A stretch of 64,000 nucleotides of DNA from Planctomycetaceae bacterium (lineage in GTDB: Bacteria; Planctomycetota; Planctomycetia; Planctomycetales; Planctomycetaceae). The position numbers were made by a program, and so were the translations under genes. Under the pieces are notes generated by a model. That model was not told where the DNA came from. It ran no database searches and saw nothing but the letters and a program-made list of their open reading frames with translations. This document shows positions 1 to 8,553 of the stretch, one piece after another; positions within the stretch are counted from its first letter, which is position 1, and every line of letters begins with the position of its first letter. Location of the stretch: assembly GCA_947476295.1 (NCBI GenBank), contig CANJQC010000003.1, positions 35,273 to 99,272 of the forward strand. Reading direction: 5' to 3'.

Positions 1-136
1 TTATTGGTGGGTTGATTGGTGGTCATCGAGAATTCATAACGTGAGCGACAGGGTTCCAGCCCTCGGTGTCTTGCTGTGTTTTCTTCAGTCAACACTGACG
101 ACTGGCGTCGTGCCGGTCTCGAAGTGTTGTCAAATG

Positions 137-550
137 TTAACCGCCGGAGACCTCAATTCGCCGCGGATTGGCGCGAGGCGCGCGGGGCAGTTCGACGCGG
201 AGGACGCCGTTTGTCAGTTTCGCCTGGATACGGTCGTGATCCACTTCGTCGCTAAGAATGAACGAACGCAGAAAATCCCCGAAGTGGTATTCCTGATGCA
301 GCATCTGAGCCGACTCGGCGACGTCCGAGGTGACTCGTCCAAACAGAGTCAATCGATTGTTCTGCACCTGCAAATCCAGTCCTTCAGAATCGACGCCGGG
401 AAGATCGGCATACAAGACCAAGCCGTCCGGCGTCTCATAGATGTCGATTGGCGGATTGAATAACAAGCGAGGACCGTTCGCACCATCTTCGGACGCTGGA
501 ATCATCGAAGATGAATTGTCTGGTTGATTGAGATCCTGAGATTCGGCCAT
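137..550 (-). CDS. small heat-shock protein (Hsp20/alpha-crystallin)
   Basis: An ATP-independent holdase that would bind unfolding cytosolic proteins. The protein is about 137 aa with a disordered N-terminus of roughly 25 residues. An alpha-crystallin domain follows: a first strand region with LPGVDSEGLDLQV, then the family-typical ending LTNGVLRVELPR. I start at the internal ATG before AESQDLNQ, because the 16 residues upstream of it in the ORF do not resemble an sHSP N-terminus. A second Hsp20 gene lies just upstream on the same strand, so the two may form an operon. No CIRCE element was seen. The family assignment is secure; the exact start is inferred. Confidence 0.88.
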   Translation of the reverse strand: MAESQDLNQPDNSSSMIPASEDGANGPRLLFNPPIDIYETPDGLVLYADLPGVDSEGLDLQVQNNRLTLFGRVTSDVAESAQMLHQEYHFGDFLRSFILSDEVDHDRIQAKLTNGVLRVELPRAPRANPRRIEVSGG

Positions 551-610
551 CTTAAACACGCCTTCTGTTGCGACGGTTGTCGCGGTCAACCTTCTCATCG
601 GCCCTGTCGG

Positions 611-643
611 GCTCCTTCTCTCCCAATCCCGAGGGAGAAGGGA
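611..643. repeat. imperfect inverted repeat between the two Hsp20 genes
   Basis: The arms CCTTCTCTCCC and GGGAGAAGG face each other across a short loop. The element lies in the 120 bp between the two Hsp20 genes. It could fold as an attenuating hairpin in the transcript or be a dispersed palindromic repeat. There is no U-tract, so it is not a clear intrinsic terminator. Confidence 0.4.
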
Positions 644-670
644 CTTTGCCGCAGCGCTGGCAATTGTTTG

Positions 671-1114
671 TTACGGGCCTTCATTGACTTTGATCTGGCG
701 CGCCGCTGACGAAGGCGCCTTGGGCAGAGTAACTCGCAATACGCCGGCACGGTAGTCCGCTCGCATCCCATCTTCGTTGATTCGGTCCGGTAGCTGAATT
801 TTTCGCTGCCATGGTCCATGAAATCTTTCCTGACGTCGAAACGTATCTTCCCGAGCCTCGTCCGGTGGCAGTCGCGTGCCCTTGATCGTGAGAAAGCCGG
901 ATGCCATAGTCACATCCAGTTGGCCCACGTCAATTCCAGGGATCTCGGCAGTCAGCACGAAACTGTCGTCCAGTTCCAATAGATTGACCTGCGGAAATCG
1001 TCGGCTGAAGCGAACGCCATGCAGCGTCAGGTTGACGCCCTGCAACAAGCGATCGACTTCACGTTCAAGATCCCGAAAGGGGTCCCATGGTTGACCCCAG
1101 CGAAAAATTGGCAT
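671..1114 (-). CDS. small heat-shock protein (Hsp20/alpha-crystallin), second copy
   Basis: A second sHSP paralogue of about 147 aa, upstream of and co-directional with the first. The N-terminus is class-A-like (MPIFRWGQPWDPFRDLEREV), followed by the crystallin core (AEIPGIDVGQLDV) and the conserved close AGVLRVTLPKA. The ATG before PIFRWG is preferred over the ORF start four codons earlier because it matches the usual Hsp20 beginning. It and its neighbour diverge clearly in sequence, so they may form mixed oligomers or have separate clients (inference). It is transcribed divergently from coaD. Confidence 0.9.
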   Translation of the reverse strand: MPIFRWGQPWDPFRDLEREVDRLLQGVNLTLHGVRFSRRFPQVNLLELDDSFVLTAEIPGIDVGQLDVTMASGFLTIKGTRLPPDEAREDTFRRQERFHGPWQRKIQLPDRINEDGMRADYRAGVLRVTLPKAPSSAARQIKVNEGP

Positions 1115-1468
1115 TAAAAACTCCACGCTCTGTGGTCAATCATTGCCGCCACGAACAGCTGTCAAATACGACGAAACGCAGCAGCCGACAGATTCAGGCT
1201 GCACACGATGTTCCAATCCGCCAGAAGGTGCGTACGGACGATAATTAGGTTTCAGTCTCGGATGTAAGGCATTGCAGCACAGCAGCTTACTGAGTTTTTA
1301 CAGGTTTGTCTCGGCTAGCAGCGGAACTTGGGCGGGTTCTGCCATTTTGCCAGCTCTCCGATCCTACTATTTTCCGGACGAGACGTTCGCAGCCTCAGGA
1401 AAAATTCACTCAGGTTTGCTAACCTACGGTTGAGTGTCACCGTAATCCGAGTTTCGGACCGTCAATCA
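1115..1468. other. intergenic region, divergent promoters
   Basis: This gap of about 350 bp lies between the Hsp20 pair (-) and coaD (+) and must hold both promoters. I looked for CIRCE-type repeats, other inverted repeats and small ORFs with a credible ribosome binding site and saw none. The upstream extension of the coaD ORF (from 1328) shows no similarity to CoaD. Confidence 0.5.
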
Positions 1469-1993
1469 ATGGCCCAAAAACAAAATTCGTTCTCTGCAGT
1501 TTACGTCGGGAGTTTTGATCCGATTACTCTTGGGCATCTGGACATCATTCGCCGCGCGTCGAGAATTTTTGAACATGTGACGGTGGGAATCGGCATCAAT
1601 CCGGACAAAATGTTGTTGTTTTCTGCGGAAGAACGTCTGTGTCTATGCCGAGAGTCTGTCGCCGAATTCCAAAACGTCGAAGTTCGAACTTTTGACGGGC
1701 TGACAGTCGATTTTGTACGCAATTGCAACAGTCGAATCTTGCTGCGTGGCGTACGAACTTTGACCGACATGGAACAGGAATTCACGATGACGCTGGCAAA
1801 TCGTGTGCTGGACGAAGAAATCGAATCTGTCTTTCTTATGTCCGCCGAGCGATATGCTCACATTTCAAGTTCTCTAATTAAGCAGATTGCCAGAATGGCG
1901 AGGGGCAATGTCAGCGAACGATTGAAGGCGTTTGTTCAACCACGGATCATCGAGGCACTCGTGCAGAAACTGCACGAGCAGGAAATTGTCTAA
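1469..1993 (+). CDS. coaD: phosphopantetheine adenylyltransferase
   Basis: Catalyses ATP + 4'-phosphopantetheine to dephospho-CoA, the penultimate step of coenzyme A synthesis in the cytosol. The protein is about 174 aa, close to the usual 160-170. The nucleotidyltransferase T/HxGH signature is present near the N-terminus (GSFDPITLGHLDI). LRGVRTLTDMEQE and the late ISSSLIK segment are also CoaD-typical. The ORF extends 47 codons upstream, but those residues are not CoaD-like, so the start is placed at ATG 1469. A thioredoxin-like gene follows about 45 bp later. Confidence 0.95.
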   Translation: MAQKQNSFSAVYVGSFDPITLGHLDIIRRASRIFEHVTVGIGINPDKMLLFSAEERLCLCRESVAEFQNVEVRTFDGLTVDFVRNCNSRILLRGVRTLTDMEQEFTMTLANRVLDEEIESVFLMSAERYAHISSSLIKQIARMARGNVSERLKAFVQPRIIEALVQKLHEQEIV

Positions 1994-2036
1994 CCGTTGG
2001 TCGCAAATTACGTTTTAGATTAAGGGACAATACGCA

Positions 2037-2627
2037 ATGGTAAAAACAGCATCTACGATGTTAAGTCTCGGAACTCAGGCTCCGAATTTTTCACTGGTCA
2101 ATGTCGATGGCAACGCCGTGTCCCGAACGGATTTCACGGGCAAGCCGCTGCTGGTTGTCTTTATGTGTAACCACTGTCCGTTCGTCGTTCACATTCGCAG
2201 GACTCTGCAGGAATTTGCAGCAGAGTATCAAGCGAAGGGTCTGGCGATCGTCGGCATCAGCAGCAATGACGCCGCAGTATTTCCTCAGGATGGCCCGGAC
2301 CAAATGAAGCACGAAGCGCGAATGGCCGGATACACGTTTCCATATCTGTTTGATGGAACTCAGGAAGTTGCCAAGGCTTACCATGCAGCCTGCACTCCCG
2401 ACTTTTTTCTGTTCGACAGAGATCATGGTCTGGTTTATCGCGGGCAGTTTGATTCCAGTCGGCCAGGAAACGGCCTGCCGGTGACAGGGCAGGATTCGCG
2501 AGCGGCCGCCGACGCTGTGCTGGCCGGAAAACCGGTGTCTGATGAACAACGTCCGAGTATCGGCTGCAACATCAAATGGAGGGCTGGCGGGGAACCGGAA
2601 TACTTCACCGGAGTTTCTGCAGTTTGA
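2037..2627 (+). CDS. thioredoxin-like (AhpC/TSA, PRX-like) family protein
   Basis: A thiol-dependent redox protein of 196 aa with the peroxiredoxin/TlpA-like fold. An N-terminal LGTQAPNFSL precedes strand one, then the CNHCP redox centre at about residue 47. VGISSND and a cis-Pro-type region CTPDFFLFD complete the fold. This subfamily of cytosolic thioredoxin-domain proteins is common in planctomycetes and proteobacteria; its substrate is unknown. There is no signal peptide. It lies between coaD and a zinc-ribbon protein, all co-directional, so co-transcription is possible. Confidence 0.85.
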   Translation: MVKTASTMLSLGTQAPNFSLVNVDGNAVSRTDFTGKPLLVVFMCNHCPFVVHIRRTLQEFAAEYQAKGLAIVGISSNDAAVFPQDGPDQMKHEARMAGYTFPYLFDGTQEVAKAYHAACTPDFFLFDRDHGLVYRGQFDSSRPGNGLPVTGQDSRAAADAVLAGKPVSDEQRPSIGCNIKWRAGGEPEYFTGVSAV

Positions 2628-2699
2628 TACGGATGACATGTGTATCCGTGGATTCAAATTGCTCCCAAAATTCAAATTCAGCAGAACAGGGAACGTCGA

Positions 2700-3404
2700 A
2701 TGGCATCGGATCTGTCGATTGCTTTAAGTCAACTTCATGGATTGCTGCGGCAACTTGCTGAGGCCGAAGCGGCCTTCGCCGACGGGCCGCGGTCGATCAC
2801 GGTCTCAGAAAAACAGGTTGCTCAGGCTGAACAGAAGATTGAAGAACAAAAGGCTGCGATCAAGCAGACACGCAAAACCGCCGACGACCTGAATCTCAAA
2901 CTGAAAACGAAAGAAGCGGAACTCAAAAAGCTCCAGGGACAACTCAACGCAGCAACATCCAACAAAGAATTCGACATTTTCAAAGGTCAAATCGCCAGCG
3001 TTGGCAGCGAACGGGCAGTACTGGAAAACACCGCGTTCGAAGCGATGGAAGAAATTGATGTGGCCCAGGCGGCATTGAAGAAATTGGAAGTTGAACTCAA
3101 GAGCCGTCGTCAGGCAGCTCTGACTGTACTGGCCGAAGTACAAGCAAGCCGATCTGGTCTGGAGACAACGCTCCAAGAATTGAAGTCGCAGATCGCCGCC
3201 GCTGAGAAAGTCATTCCCCCAGGGGAAGGACTATCGGCCTATCGTCGCCTGCGAATTGCAAACGGTGCCGGTGCATTGGCAGGAATTGAAGATGACTTCT
3301 GTGAAGGTTGCAACTGCCGCGTGACCAATCAGGATCTTGTCCGCATTCGCACGGGAGAATTCCTCCGCTGCCGTGAATGCAATCGCGGGCTGTATGTCGT
3401 GTAA
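2700..3404 (+). CDS. coiled-coil protein with C-terminal C4 zinc ribbon
   Basis: A protein of about 234 aa. The first ~180 residues are a long Lys/Glu/Gln-rich coiled-coil hairpin. The end is a C4 zinc ribbon, with CEGCNC and CRECNRG pairs about 20 residues apart. This matches the widespread bacterial zf-RING_7/CT398-like family, thought to interact with RNA or with secretion and motility machinery; its function here is unknown. The start at ATG 2700 (MASDLS) follows an AGGGAA-like ribosome binding site; the upstream in-frame extension is ignored. The gene ends exactly where the ABC-transporter relic on the other strand begins. Confidence 0.8.
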   Translation: MASDLSIALSQLHGLLRQLAEAEAAFADGPRSITVSEKQVAQAEQKIEEQKAAIKQTRKTADDLNLKLKTKEAELKKLQGQLNAATSNKEFDIFKGQIASVGSERAVLENTAFEAMEEIDVAQAALKKLEVELKSRRQAALTVLAEVQASRSGLETTLQELKSQIAAAEKVIPPGEGLSAYRRLRIANGAGALAGIEDDFCEGCNCRVTNQDLVRIRTGEFLRCRECNRGLYVV

Positions 3405-3708
3405 CCATATCATCACCAGCGGGAATACGTACGACCAAAACACGGCTTCCGGCTGGCGAATAAACTCTCGGAAGCGCGCGAGGAACAGCTGGGTCACAGT
3501 TCTTCCCCAGCACAAACGCATCTCCACTGGTCGCCTGCAGCAGCCCTTCGCAGATTTCGATCGTCGTCGTTTTGCCCGCACCATTTGGCCCGAGAACTCC
3601 AAAGCACGTGCCCTGCTCCACCTGCAAATCAATCCCCCGCACCGCCTGCACCGGCGGCTTCCCCGGCCACGTGTTCGTCAACTGACGACATTCAATCGCA
3701 TAGGTCAT
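3405..3708 (-). pseudogene. ABC transporter remnant: ATPase N-terminus joined to permease N-terminus
   Basis: The reading frame starting at 3708 encodes a clear ABC-2-type ATPase N-terminus, with Walker A GPNGAGKTTT followed by EICEGLLQATSGDAFVLG. The similarity stops there, with no Q-loop, signature motif or Walker B. In the next frame the DNA then encodes QLFLARFREFIRQPEAVFW, the characteristic beginning of an ABC-2 permease, and this too stops after about 25 residues at the end of the convergent zinc-ribbon gene. The simplest reading is a two-gene ATPase-permease operon collapsed by an internal deletion and truncated at its 3' end. The product cannot function. Confidence 0.75.
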
Positions 3709-3830
3709 GCAGTGCCAATCTCTTCACTCGCAGTGGCGAGATGCTTCCGTCCTCGGATTGGTCAGAATTCGGTCCGCTGTGCAATTCCGCAACTATTTTC
3801 ACACCTTCCGATTTCAGCAGTGCATCGGTT

Positions 3831-6020
3831 CTACTTTTGCGATTTCCGCGACAGCGCGATGCGGCGGCGGTCGGGGTCGATTTCCATGACCGTGACTTTG
3901 ACAATGTCGCCCACCCCGACGATCTCAGACGGGTCGCGGACAAAGCGGTCGGCCAGTTGCGAGATGTGAATGAGCCCGTCCTGATGCACGCCGATATCCA
4001 CGAAGGCTCCGAACTTTGTCACGTTCGTGATAACGCCTTCCAGAATCATGCCGACATGCAGGTCGGAAATTTCATGGATCGATTCAGAAAATGTGGCCAC
4101 TTTGAATTCGCTGCGTGGATCCCGACCGGGGCGGGCAAGTTCGTGCAGGACATCTCGAACCGTGAATTCACCGGCGTCTGCGGAAATCAGATCGGCGAGG
4201 TTTAAGCTTGTGATGAGTGTCTCATTGCCGATCAGCGTCTTCACGTCTGTCTTCAGGTTCGTGGCCATCTTCTTGACGAGCGGATATTGTTCCGGATGCA
4301 CGGCGGAATTGTCGAGCGGCTGAATGCCGTCGCGGATGCGCAGAAATCCGGCTGCCTGTTCAAATGCTTTCTGGCCGAAACGCGGCACTTTGAGCAGTTC
4401 GCTGCGGGACTTGAACGCTCCGTGTTCATTACGGAACGCCACGATCCGTTTCGCCAGTACGGCACCTATCCCCGCGACATAGGACAGCAGCGACGGGCTG
4501 GCGGTGTTCGCATCGACTCCGACGGAATTCACGCACGATTCCACTTCGCGATCGAGTGCCTTTTTCAGCATCGTCTGATCGACGTCATGCTGGTACTGCC
4601 CGACGCCAATGGACTGCGGATCGATTTTCACAAGTTCTGACAATGGATCCTGCAGGCGATGGGCGATACTCACCGCGCCGCGAACCGTCACGTCCAGATC
4701 GGGATACTCTTCAATCGCTGTTTCGCTGGCGGAATAGACTGAGGCACCAGCTTCATTCACAACGACTTTCGTTGTCTTCAATCCATGCTGACGGATCAGA
4801 TCGGACACGAATCGATCGGTTTCGCGCGAGGCGGTCCCGTTGCCAATCGAGATGAGTGTGGCTTTATAATCGCGAATCAGCCTCAGCAGCGTGGCACCGG
4901 CTTTTTCTTTTTCTTCGCGTGGTGGCGTCGGGTAAATGGTTTCGCTGCTCAGAAATTGACCGGTTTCGTCCACCACAGCAACCTTGCAACCTGTGCGGAA
5001 ACCAGGATCGATGCCGATGGTGACCTGCGGACCTGCGGGAGATGCCATGAGCAGATCTCGCATGTTCTTCGCAAAGACCTGCACCGCTTCTGCGTCCGCC
5101 TTTTCCTTCAGTTGCTGCATGAGCACACTTTCGCCAGCCGGACGGAGCAGGCGTTTGTAGCAGTCCGCGACGGTCTCTTCGAGTTCCGTGCGAAATTCAA
5201 AGTTCGGGTTTTTGATGAGTCTGGATTTGAGATGCCTCTGGTGCATTTCATCGTCCATCGACAGACTTACGCGCAAGATGCCTTCTGCTTCACCACGCTG
5301 CATGGCCAGAAAACGATGGGCGGGCATTTTGGAAACTCGTTCGTGACAGTCAAAGTAGTTTTCAAATTTACAGCCCTCTTCCGCTTTGCCCTTTTTGACA
5401 GAGGAAACCAATTCGCCCCGCTGAACCTGCTCGACAATCCATTGGCGGTTGGCTGGTGTTTCAGCCCATGTTTCCGCCACGATGTCGCAGGCTCCACGAA
5501 TCGCGGCTTCCTCATCAGCTACGTCTTTTTCAGGATTGACGAATGCTTTGATCGCGTCTCTTCGAGTTCCCCCGAGTCGTTGTTGCCCCAACAGGATGTC
5601 GGCGAGCGGCTGCAGGCCACGTTCCCGCGCCATGGCAGCGCGAGTTCTCTTTCTGGGACGATACGGAAGATAAAGATCTTCCAGCACGCGACTGTCGGTA
5701 CACTGTTCGATTTGAATTCTCAGCGCCGGTGTCAGTTGTCCCTGTTCGGCAATCGTCTTGAGGATCGTATTCTTTCGAGCCGCCAGTTCGCGTGCCCGGG
5801 CAAGCATGTCTTCGATGGCTCGAAGCTGGCGTTCGTCCAGTCCTCGCGTGGCTTCTTTGCGATATCGGGCGATGAACGGGATTGTGTTGCCGTCTTCCAG
5901 CAACCGGACGGCACCTTCAATTTGGCCCCCGGCAACGTTGAGTTCAGTCGCAACCTGTCGGCAGAAATCTTCGACGCTGAATACGAAACCAACGGCATCG
6001 CGTGTCTGGTCACTGCTCAT
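3831..6020 (-). CDS. tex: Tex family RNA-binding transcriptional accessory protein
   Basis: A cytosolic nucleic-acid-binding protein of about 729 aa. Domain order is the Tex N-terminal helical region (RYRKEATRGLDE), a YqgF/RNase H-like domain (TIGIDPGFRTGCKVAV), helix-hairpin-helix repeats (YVAGIGAVLAKRIVAFR) and a C-terminal S1 RNA-binding domain (GVITNVTKFGAFVDIGVHQDG). Length and order are standard. The ATG before SSDQTRDA is chosen; the 20 residues upstream in the ORF contain a stray CxxC and overlap the tRNA-proximal sequence. The long opposite-strand ORFs over this gene are shadows. Confidence 0.94.
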   Translation of the reverse strand: MSSDQTRDAVGFVFSVEDFCRQVATELNVAGGQIEGAVRLLEDGNTIPFIARYRKEATRGLDERQLRAIEDMLARARELAARKNTILKTIAEQGQLTPALRIQIEQCTDSRVLEDLYLPYRPRKRTRAAMARERGLQPLADILLGQQRLGGTRRDAIKAFVNPEKDVADEEAAIRGACDIVAETWAETPANRQWIVEQVQRGELVSSVKKGKAEEGCKFENYFDCHERVSKMPAHRFLAMQRGEAEGILRVSLSMDDEMHQRHLKSRLIKNPNFEFRTELEETVADCYKRLLRPAGESVLMQQLKEKADAEAVQVFAKNMRDLLMASPAGPQVTIGIDPGFRTGCKVAVVDETGQFLSSETIYPTPPREEKEKAGATLLRLIRDYKATLISIGNGTASRETDRFVSDLIRQHGLKTTKVVVNEAGASVYSASETAIEEYPDLDVTVRGAVSIAHRLQDPLSELVKIDPQSIGVGQYQHDVDQTMLKKALDREVESCVNSVGVDANTASPSLLSYVAGIGAVLAKRIVAFRNEHGAFKSRSELLKVPRFGQKAFEQAAGFLRIRDGIQPLDNSAVHPEQYPLVKKMATNLKTDVKTLIGNETLITSLNLADLISADAGEFTVRDVLHELARPGRDPRSEFKVATFSESIHEISDLHVGMILEGVITNVTKFGAFVDIGVHQDGLIHISQLADRFVRDPSEIVGVGDIVKVTVMEIDPDRRRIALSRKSQK

Positions 6021-6100
6021 ATTCTGTCCATCCTTGCAAAGTGGGCAGCGCAAAAAATGAGGCTGTGATTCGAAAACCACAGCCTCAAACAGAGGGGAAT

Positions 6101-6182
6101 TGCGGTAGACAGGACTTGAACCTGCACGGGTTGCCCCACACGCCCCTCAAGCGTGCGCGTCTGCCAATTTCGCCACTACCGC
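6101..6182 (-). tRNA. tRNA-Leu (anticodon GAG)
   Basis: Read on the minus strand, the element has a 7-bp acceptor stem GCGGTAG/CTACCGC and a D-arm with GGCGAAATTGGCAGAC. The anticodon stem CACGC/GCGTG encloses the loop TTGAGGG, so the anticodon is GAG. There is a long variable arm (class II) and a T-loop TTCAAGT. The CCA end is not encoded: the bases after the discriminator A are ATT. It reads leucine CUC/CUU codons. It sits about 80 bp upstream of tex. Confidence 0.95.
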
Positions 6183-6453
6183 AAAGCTACTGAATTTTCG
6201 GAACATAAGTTTTAACATGTTGACCGGCCGAGGAAGCCCGTCGAACCCAGTGTTAAGCCACGAATTCGCCGCGAAGGATACCAACCGACGAACCACAGAT
6301 TCAAGCCGACACGCAGGACAACCTGAGTAGCCCTCAAATTCCCGCATTTTGCTGCGTCAGAATCACCATAAATGGCCACTTCAGGTTCGTCGGCGAATTA
6401 TCTGCCTCAAATTCATCCTGATCCGTTCTGGTGAAGGCGTTGCGTGCCCAGTG

Positions 6454-6873
6454 TCAGCCGTCTTCAAATCCATCGAGCCCCGTAATTTCATCGGTATAGG
6501 TCGCAATCCGGAAAACGATCTCCGTAGCGTCACCACGCTGAATCATGTGTTCGGCCTCAAGCACATCAATCAGGTGATTCACAAACCGCCCGAAATCGCT
6601 ACGTGTGATACCTAGATGTTGGTGGATGTGAGCAAGGTTCAAGGGTTCAATGAGGGCTGGGCCATCCAGAACGGCGTTGAAGAACAATTTCTGCATATGT
6701 TTCAGCCGATCGATGGTAGCTTGCTGGAAAAAAATCCGCAGCTCCGGATCATTGAGCACCCGGCTGTAGAATTTTTCCACCAGGGAATCGATCGCTTCGG
6801 CTCCGCCAATCCGGTCAAACAGCGTGCGGTGGTGCAGGCATGATCGACAACTTTCTGCGAATATCGATAACAA
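6454..6873 (-). CDS. truncated haemoglobin (group I-like globin)
   Basis: A haem protein of 139 aa with the 2-on-2 globin fold. LFDRIGGAEAIDSLVEKFYSRV is the family's first-helix signature. LAHIHQHLGITRSDF carries the proximal-histidine region, and NHLIDVLE follows. Such proteins bind O2 or NO; roles in NO detoxification or oxygen handling are known in the family, but the specific role here is unknown. The ~17 residues before the globin core (Cys- and His-containing) are of uncertain status, so the start may lie slightly downstream. It is monocistronic and lies upstream of the flagellar cluster on the opposite strand. Confidence 0.88.
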   Translation of the reverse strand: MLSIFAESCRSCLHHRTLFDRIGGAEAIDSLVEKFYSRVLNDPELRIFFQQATIDRLKHMQKLFFNAVLDGPALIEPLNLAHIHQHLGITRSDFGRFVNHLIDVLEAEHMIQRGDATEIVFRIATYTDEITGLDGFEDG

Positions 6874-7284
6874 GGCTGTGTCACTGGATAAAACACGAAG
6901 TGAGCTTCATCGTACTTGAGTTTTGGAACGTCGGAAAGCTTGCCCGTGGGTTGAGGCACGTCTTTTGGCCTTTTTCAGTGCATCAACCGCTTCCATCATA
7001 AGTTGAGGTTACATTGCCTTGCCACTAGCACTTTCCGGTTGCCTCAATACGCAGGCTGTGATCGCATACTCAGCATCGTGTCATGTTGAACATTCTAACG
7101 GTCCGCCACGTCGGGCGACGCGCGTGCATCAATGAATCGAGTTTGAAGGATCAAACATGCAAACACGAGTGGTGCAACTACTGCGGCGAGGGTTTCCCCT
7201 GGTTCCGTGCGTGGTAGCACTCTGTTGGAGTTGGCTTTGGTAACTGAGGTAAGGTTTGCGGGATATTCAGATTGTAGTGCCCCC
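6874..7284. other. intergenic region between globin and flagellar cluster
   Basis: This gap of about 410 bp holds the divergent starts of the globin (-) and flgB (+). Two short minus-strand frames near 6880-7000 look faintly coding (KLKYDEAHFVFYPVTQ) but overlap the globin start and match nothing I recognise. No sigma-54 or sigma-28 flagellar promoter consensus could be picked out by eye. Confidence 0.4.
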
Positions 7285-7674
7285 ATGTCGCCAGCCGATG
7301 CCGACGATATGCAGTCTCTCAATTCACAATTCGATCTGCTTGGTCGCCTCATCGACGCCACCGAAGTGCGTCATCGAGCGATCAGCAACAATATCGCTAA
7401 TGTCAATACGCCCAATTACAGGCGAATGGATGTTGAGTTTGAACAGCAACTTGCGCGAGAATTGTCCCGACAGGAACACACAAACGGGAGTTCCCTGATC
7501 ACTGCACAGCCGGAAATGGTAGTCACGCCGGGTCTGACTGCTCGAGCGGATGGGAACAACGTGGATATTGATCGCGAGATCGGACAATTGAATAAGAATG
7601 CGATGTTGCAGCAAACCTACGTTCAATTGCTCAGCACTTACCTGGAACAAATGCGTCTTGCCATCCAGGGCTAA
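7285..7674 (+). CDS. flgB: flagellar basal-body rod protein FlgB
   Basis: Proximal rod subunit of the flagellar basal body, exported by the flagellar type III system to the periplasm. The protein is about 129 aa. The N-terminal rod signature RHRAISNNIANVNTPNYRR is diagnostic, and the C-terminal amphipathic helix is present (QTYVQLLSTYLEQMRLAI). The ORF is open to 7207, but the first 26 codons are not FlgB-like. ATG 7285 or 7309 (MQSLNSQ) are both plausible. It is the first gene of a single-strand flagellar operon and is followed by flgC after about 60 bp. Confidence 0.93.
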   Translation: MSPADADDMQSLNSQFDLLGRLIDATEVRHRAISNNIANVNTPNYRRMDVEFEQQLARELSRQEHTNGSSLITAQPEMVVTPGLTARADGNNVDIDREIGQLNKNAMLQQTYVQLLSTYLEQMRLAIQG

Positions 7675-7734
7675 ATAAACAGATCTTGTTGACACTGAAT
7701 TCAAATCAGTACCAGTTGGAAAGGAGGCCCATCG

Positions 7735-8172
7735 ATGTCAATGAATCAAATCCTGTCCGGAATGGATATTAGTGCATCCGGATTGACGGGGGAGCGTCTG
7801 CGGATGGAAGTGGCCGCGAACAACATCGCCAATCAACATTCCACTAGAACTGCTCAGGGGGGGGCCTATCAGCGGCAGCAGGTCACATTCGCCGCTGCGA
7901 TGGCACAACACGGTGCAGGGTCCGCACAGGATCTGAAAGGCGTGACGGTCGTTGGTGTTTCCAGCGACACGACGCCTGGCGAAAGCATCTTCGATCCAGG
8001 TCATCCCGACGCCGATGAAACGGGCCATGTGCAGCAGTCAAACGTTAATCTTCCGCATGAGATGGTAGATCTTGTCACAGCCAGCCGCGCTTACGAAGCC
8101 AATCTGAAGTCCCTCGAGACATTTCGTCAAATGGCCGAACAAGCTCTGTCTCTGCTGCGAGGTCTGCGCTGA
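7735..8172 (+). CDS. flgC: flagellar basal-body rod protein FlgC
   Basis: Second rod protein, 145 aa, of normal length. The N-terminus ISASGLTGERLRMEVAANNIAN and the C-terminus VDLVTASRAYEANLKSLETF are the conserved FlgC ends that coil together in the rod. A strong ribosome binding site, AAGGAGG, lies just before the start. Its stop codon overlaps the fliE start (ATGA), which indicates translational coupling. Confidence 0.96.
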   Translation: MSMNQILSGMDISASGLTGERLRMEVAANNIANQHSTRTAQGGAYQRQQVTFAAAMAQHGAGSAQDLKGVTVVGVSSDTTPGESIFDPGHPDADETGHVQQSNVNLPHEMVDLVTASRAYEANLKSLETFRQMAEQALSLLRGLR

Positions 8173-8477
8173 TGTCACTGCAATCAATTAGTGCTCCTGG
8201 TAGTCTGCCGCAGTCGATTCAAAATCCCGCGCGGGACACAAAATCGGCGAACGGCGACATGCCGTTCGCAGATATGGTCAAAGGTCTGATTACGGAAACG
8301 AATCAGGAACAGCTCAAGTCACAGGACGGTGTGCGGCAATTGATTGCGGGAGAGACGGAAAGCATTCACGACGTTGTGCTGACCACTTCCCGAGCAGATC
8401 TGGCGTTTCGACTGATGATGGAGATTCGGAATCGCCTGATCGCGTCGTATCAGGAAGTGATGAGGATGCAGGTGTAG
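8172..8477 (+). CDS. fliE: flagellar hook-basal body complex protein FliE
   Basis: Adaptor between the MS ring and the proximal rod, about 101 aa. The C-terminal half has the FliE signature ESIHDVVLTTSRADLAFRLMMEIRNRL, followed by YQEVMRMQV. The N-terminus is a disordered Ser/Pro/Asn-rich stretch, as usual. The start codon overlaps the flgC stop, and fliF follows after about 75 bp. Confidence 0.95.
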   Translation: MSLQSISAPGSLPQSIQNPARDTKSANGDMPFADMVKGLITETNQEQLKSQDGVRQLIAGETESIHDVVLTTSRADLAFRLMMEIRNRLIASYQEVMRMQV

Positions 8478-8553
8478 TCAAGTTCGTTCAGAATCTGATG
8501 ATGACACTCCGTCAAGGCGACAGGGCTTAGTCGAGCGAACAGGGGATTAAACA

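Noticed and set aside
1115-1468. CIRCE heat-shock operator before the Hsp20 genes
   Set aside because: No TTAGCACTC-N9-GAGTGCTAA-type inverted repeat is present.
4785-6068. 427-aa plus-strand ORF
   Set aside because: It lies wholly antisense to tex, whose protein is strongly conserved; its translation matches no family.
6702-6959. 85-aa minus-strand ORF overlapping the globin start
   Set aside because: It shares its 3' half with the globin gene in another frame; only a short middle segment looks coding.
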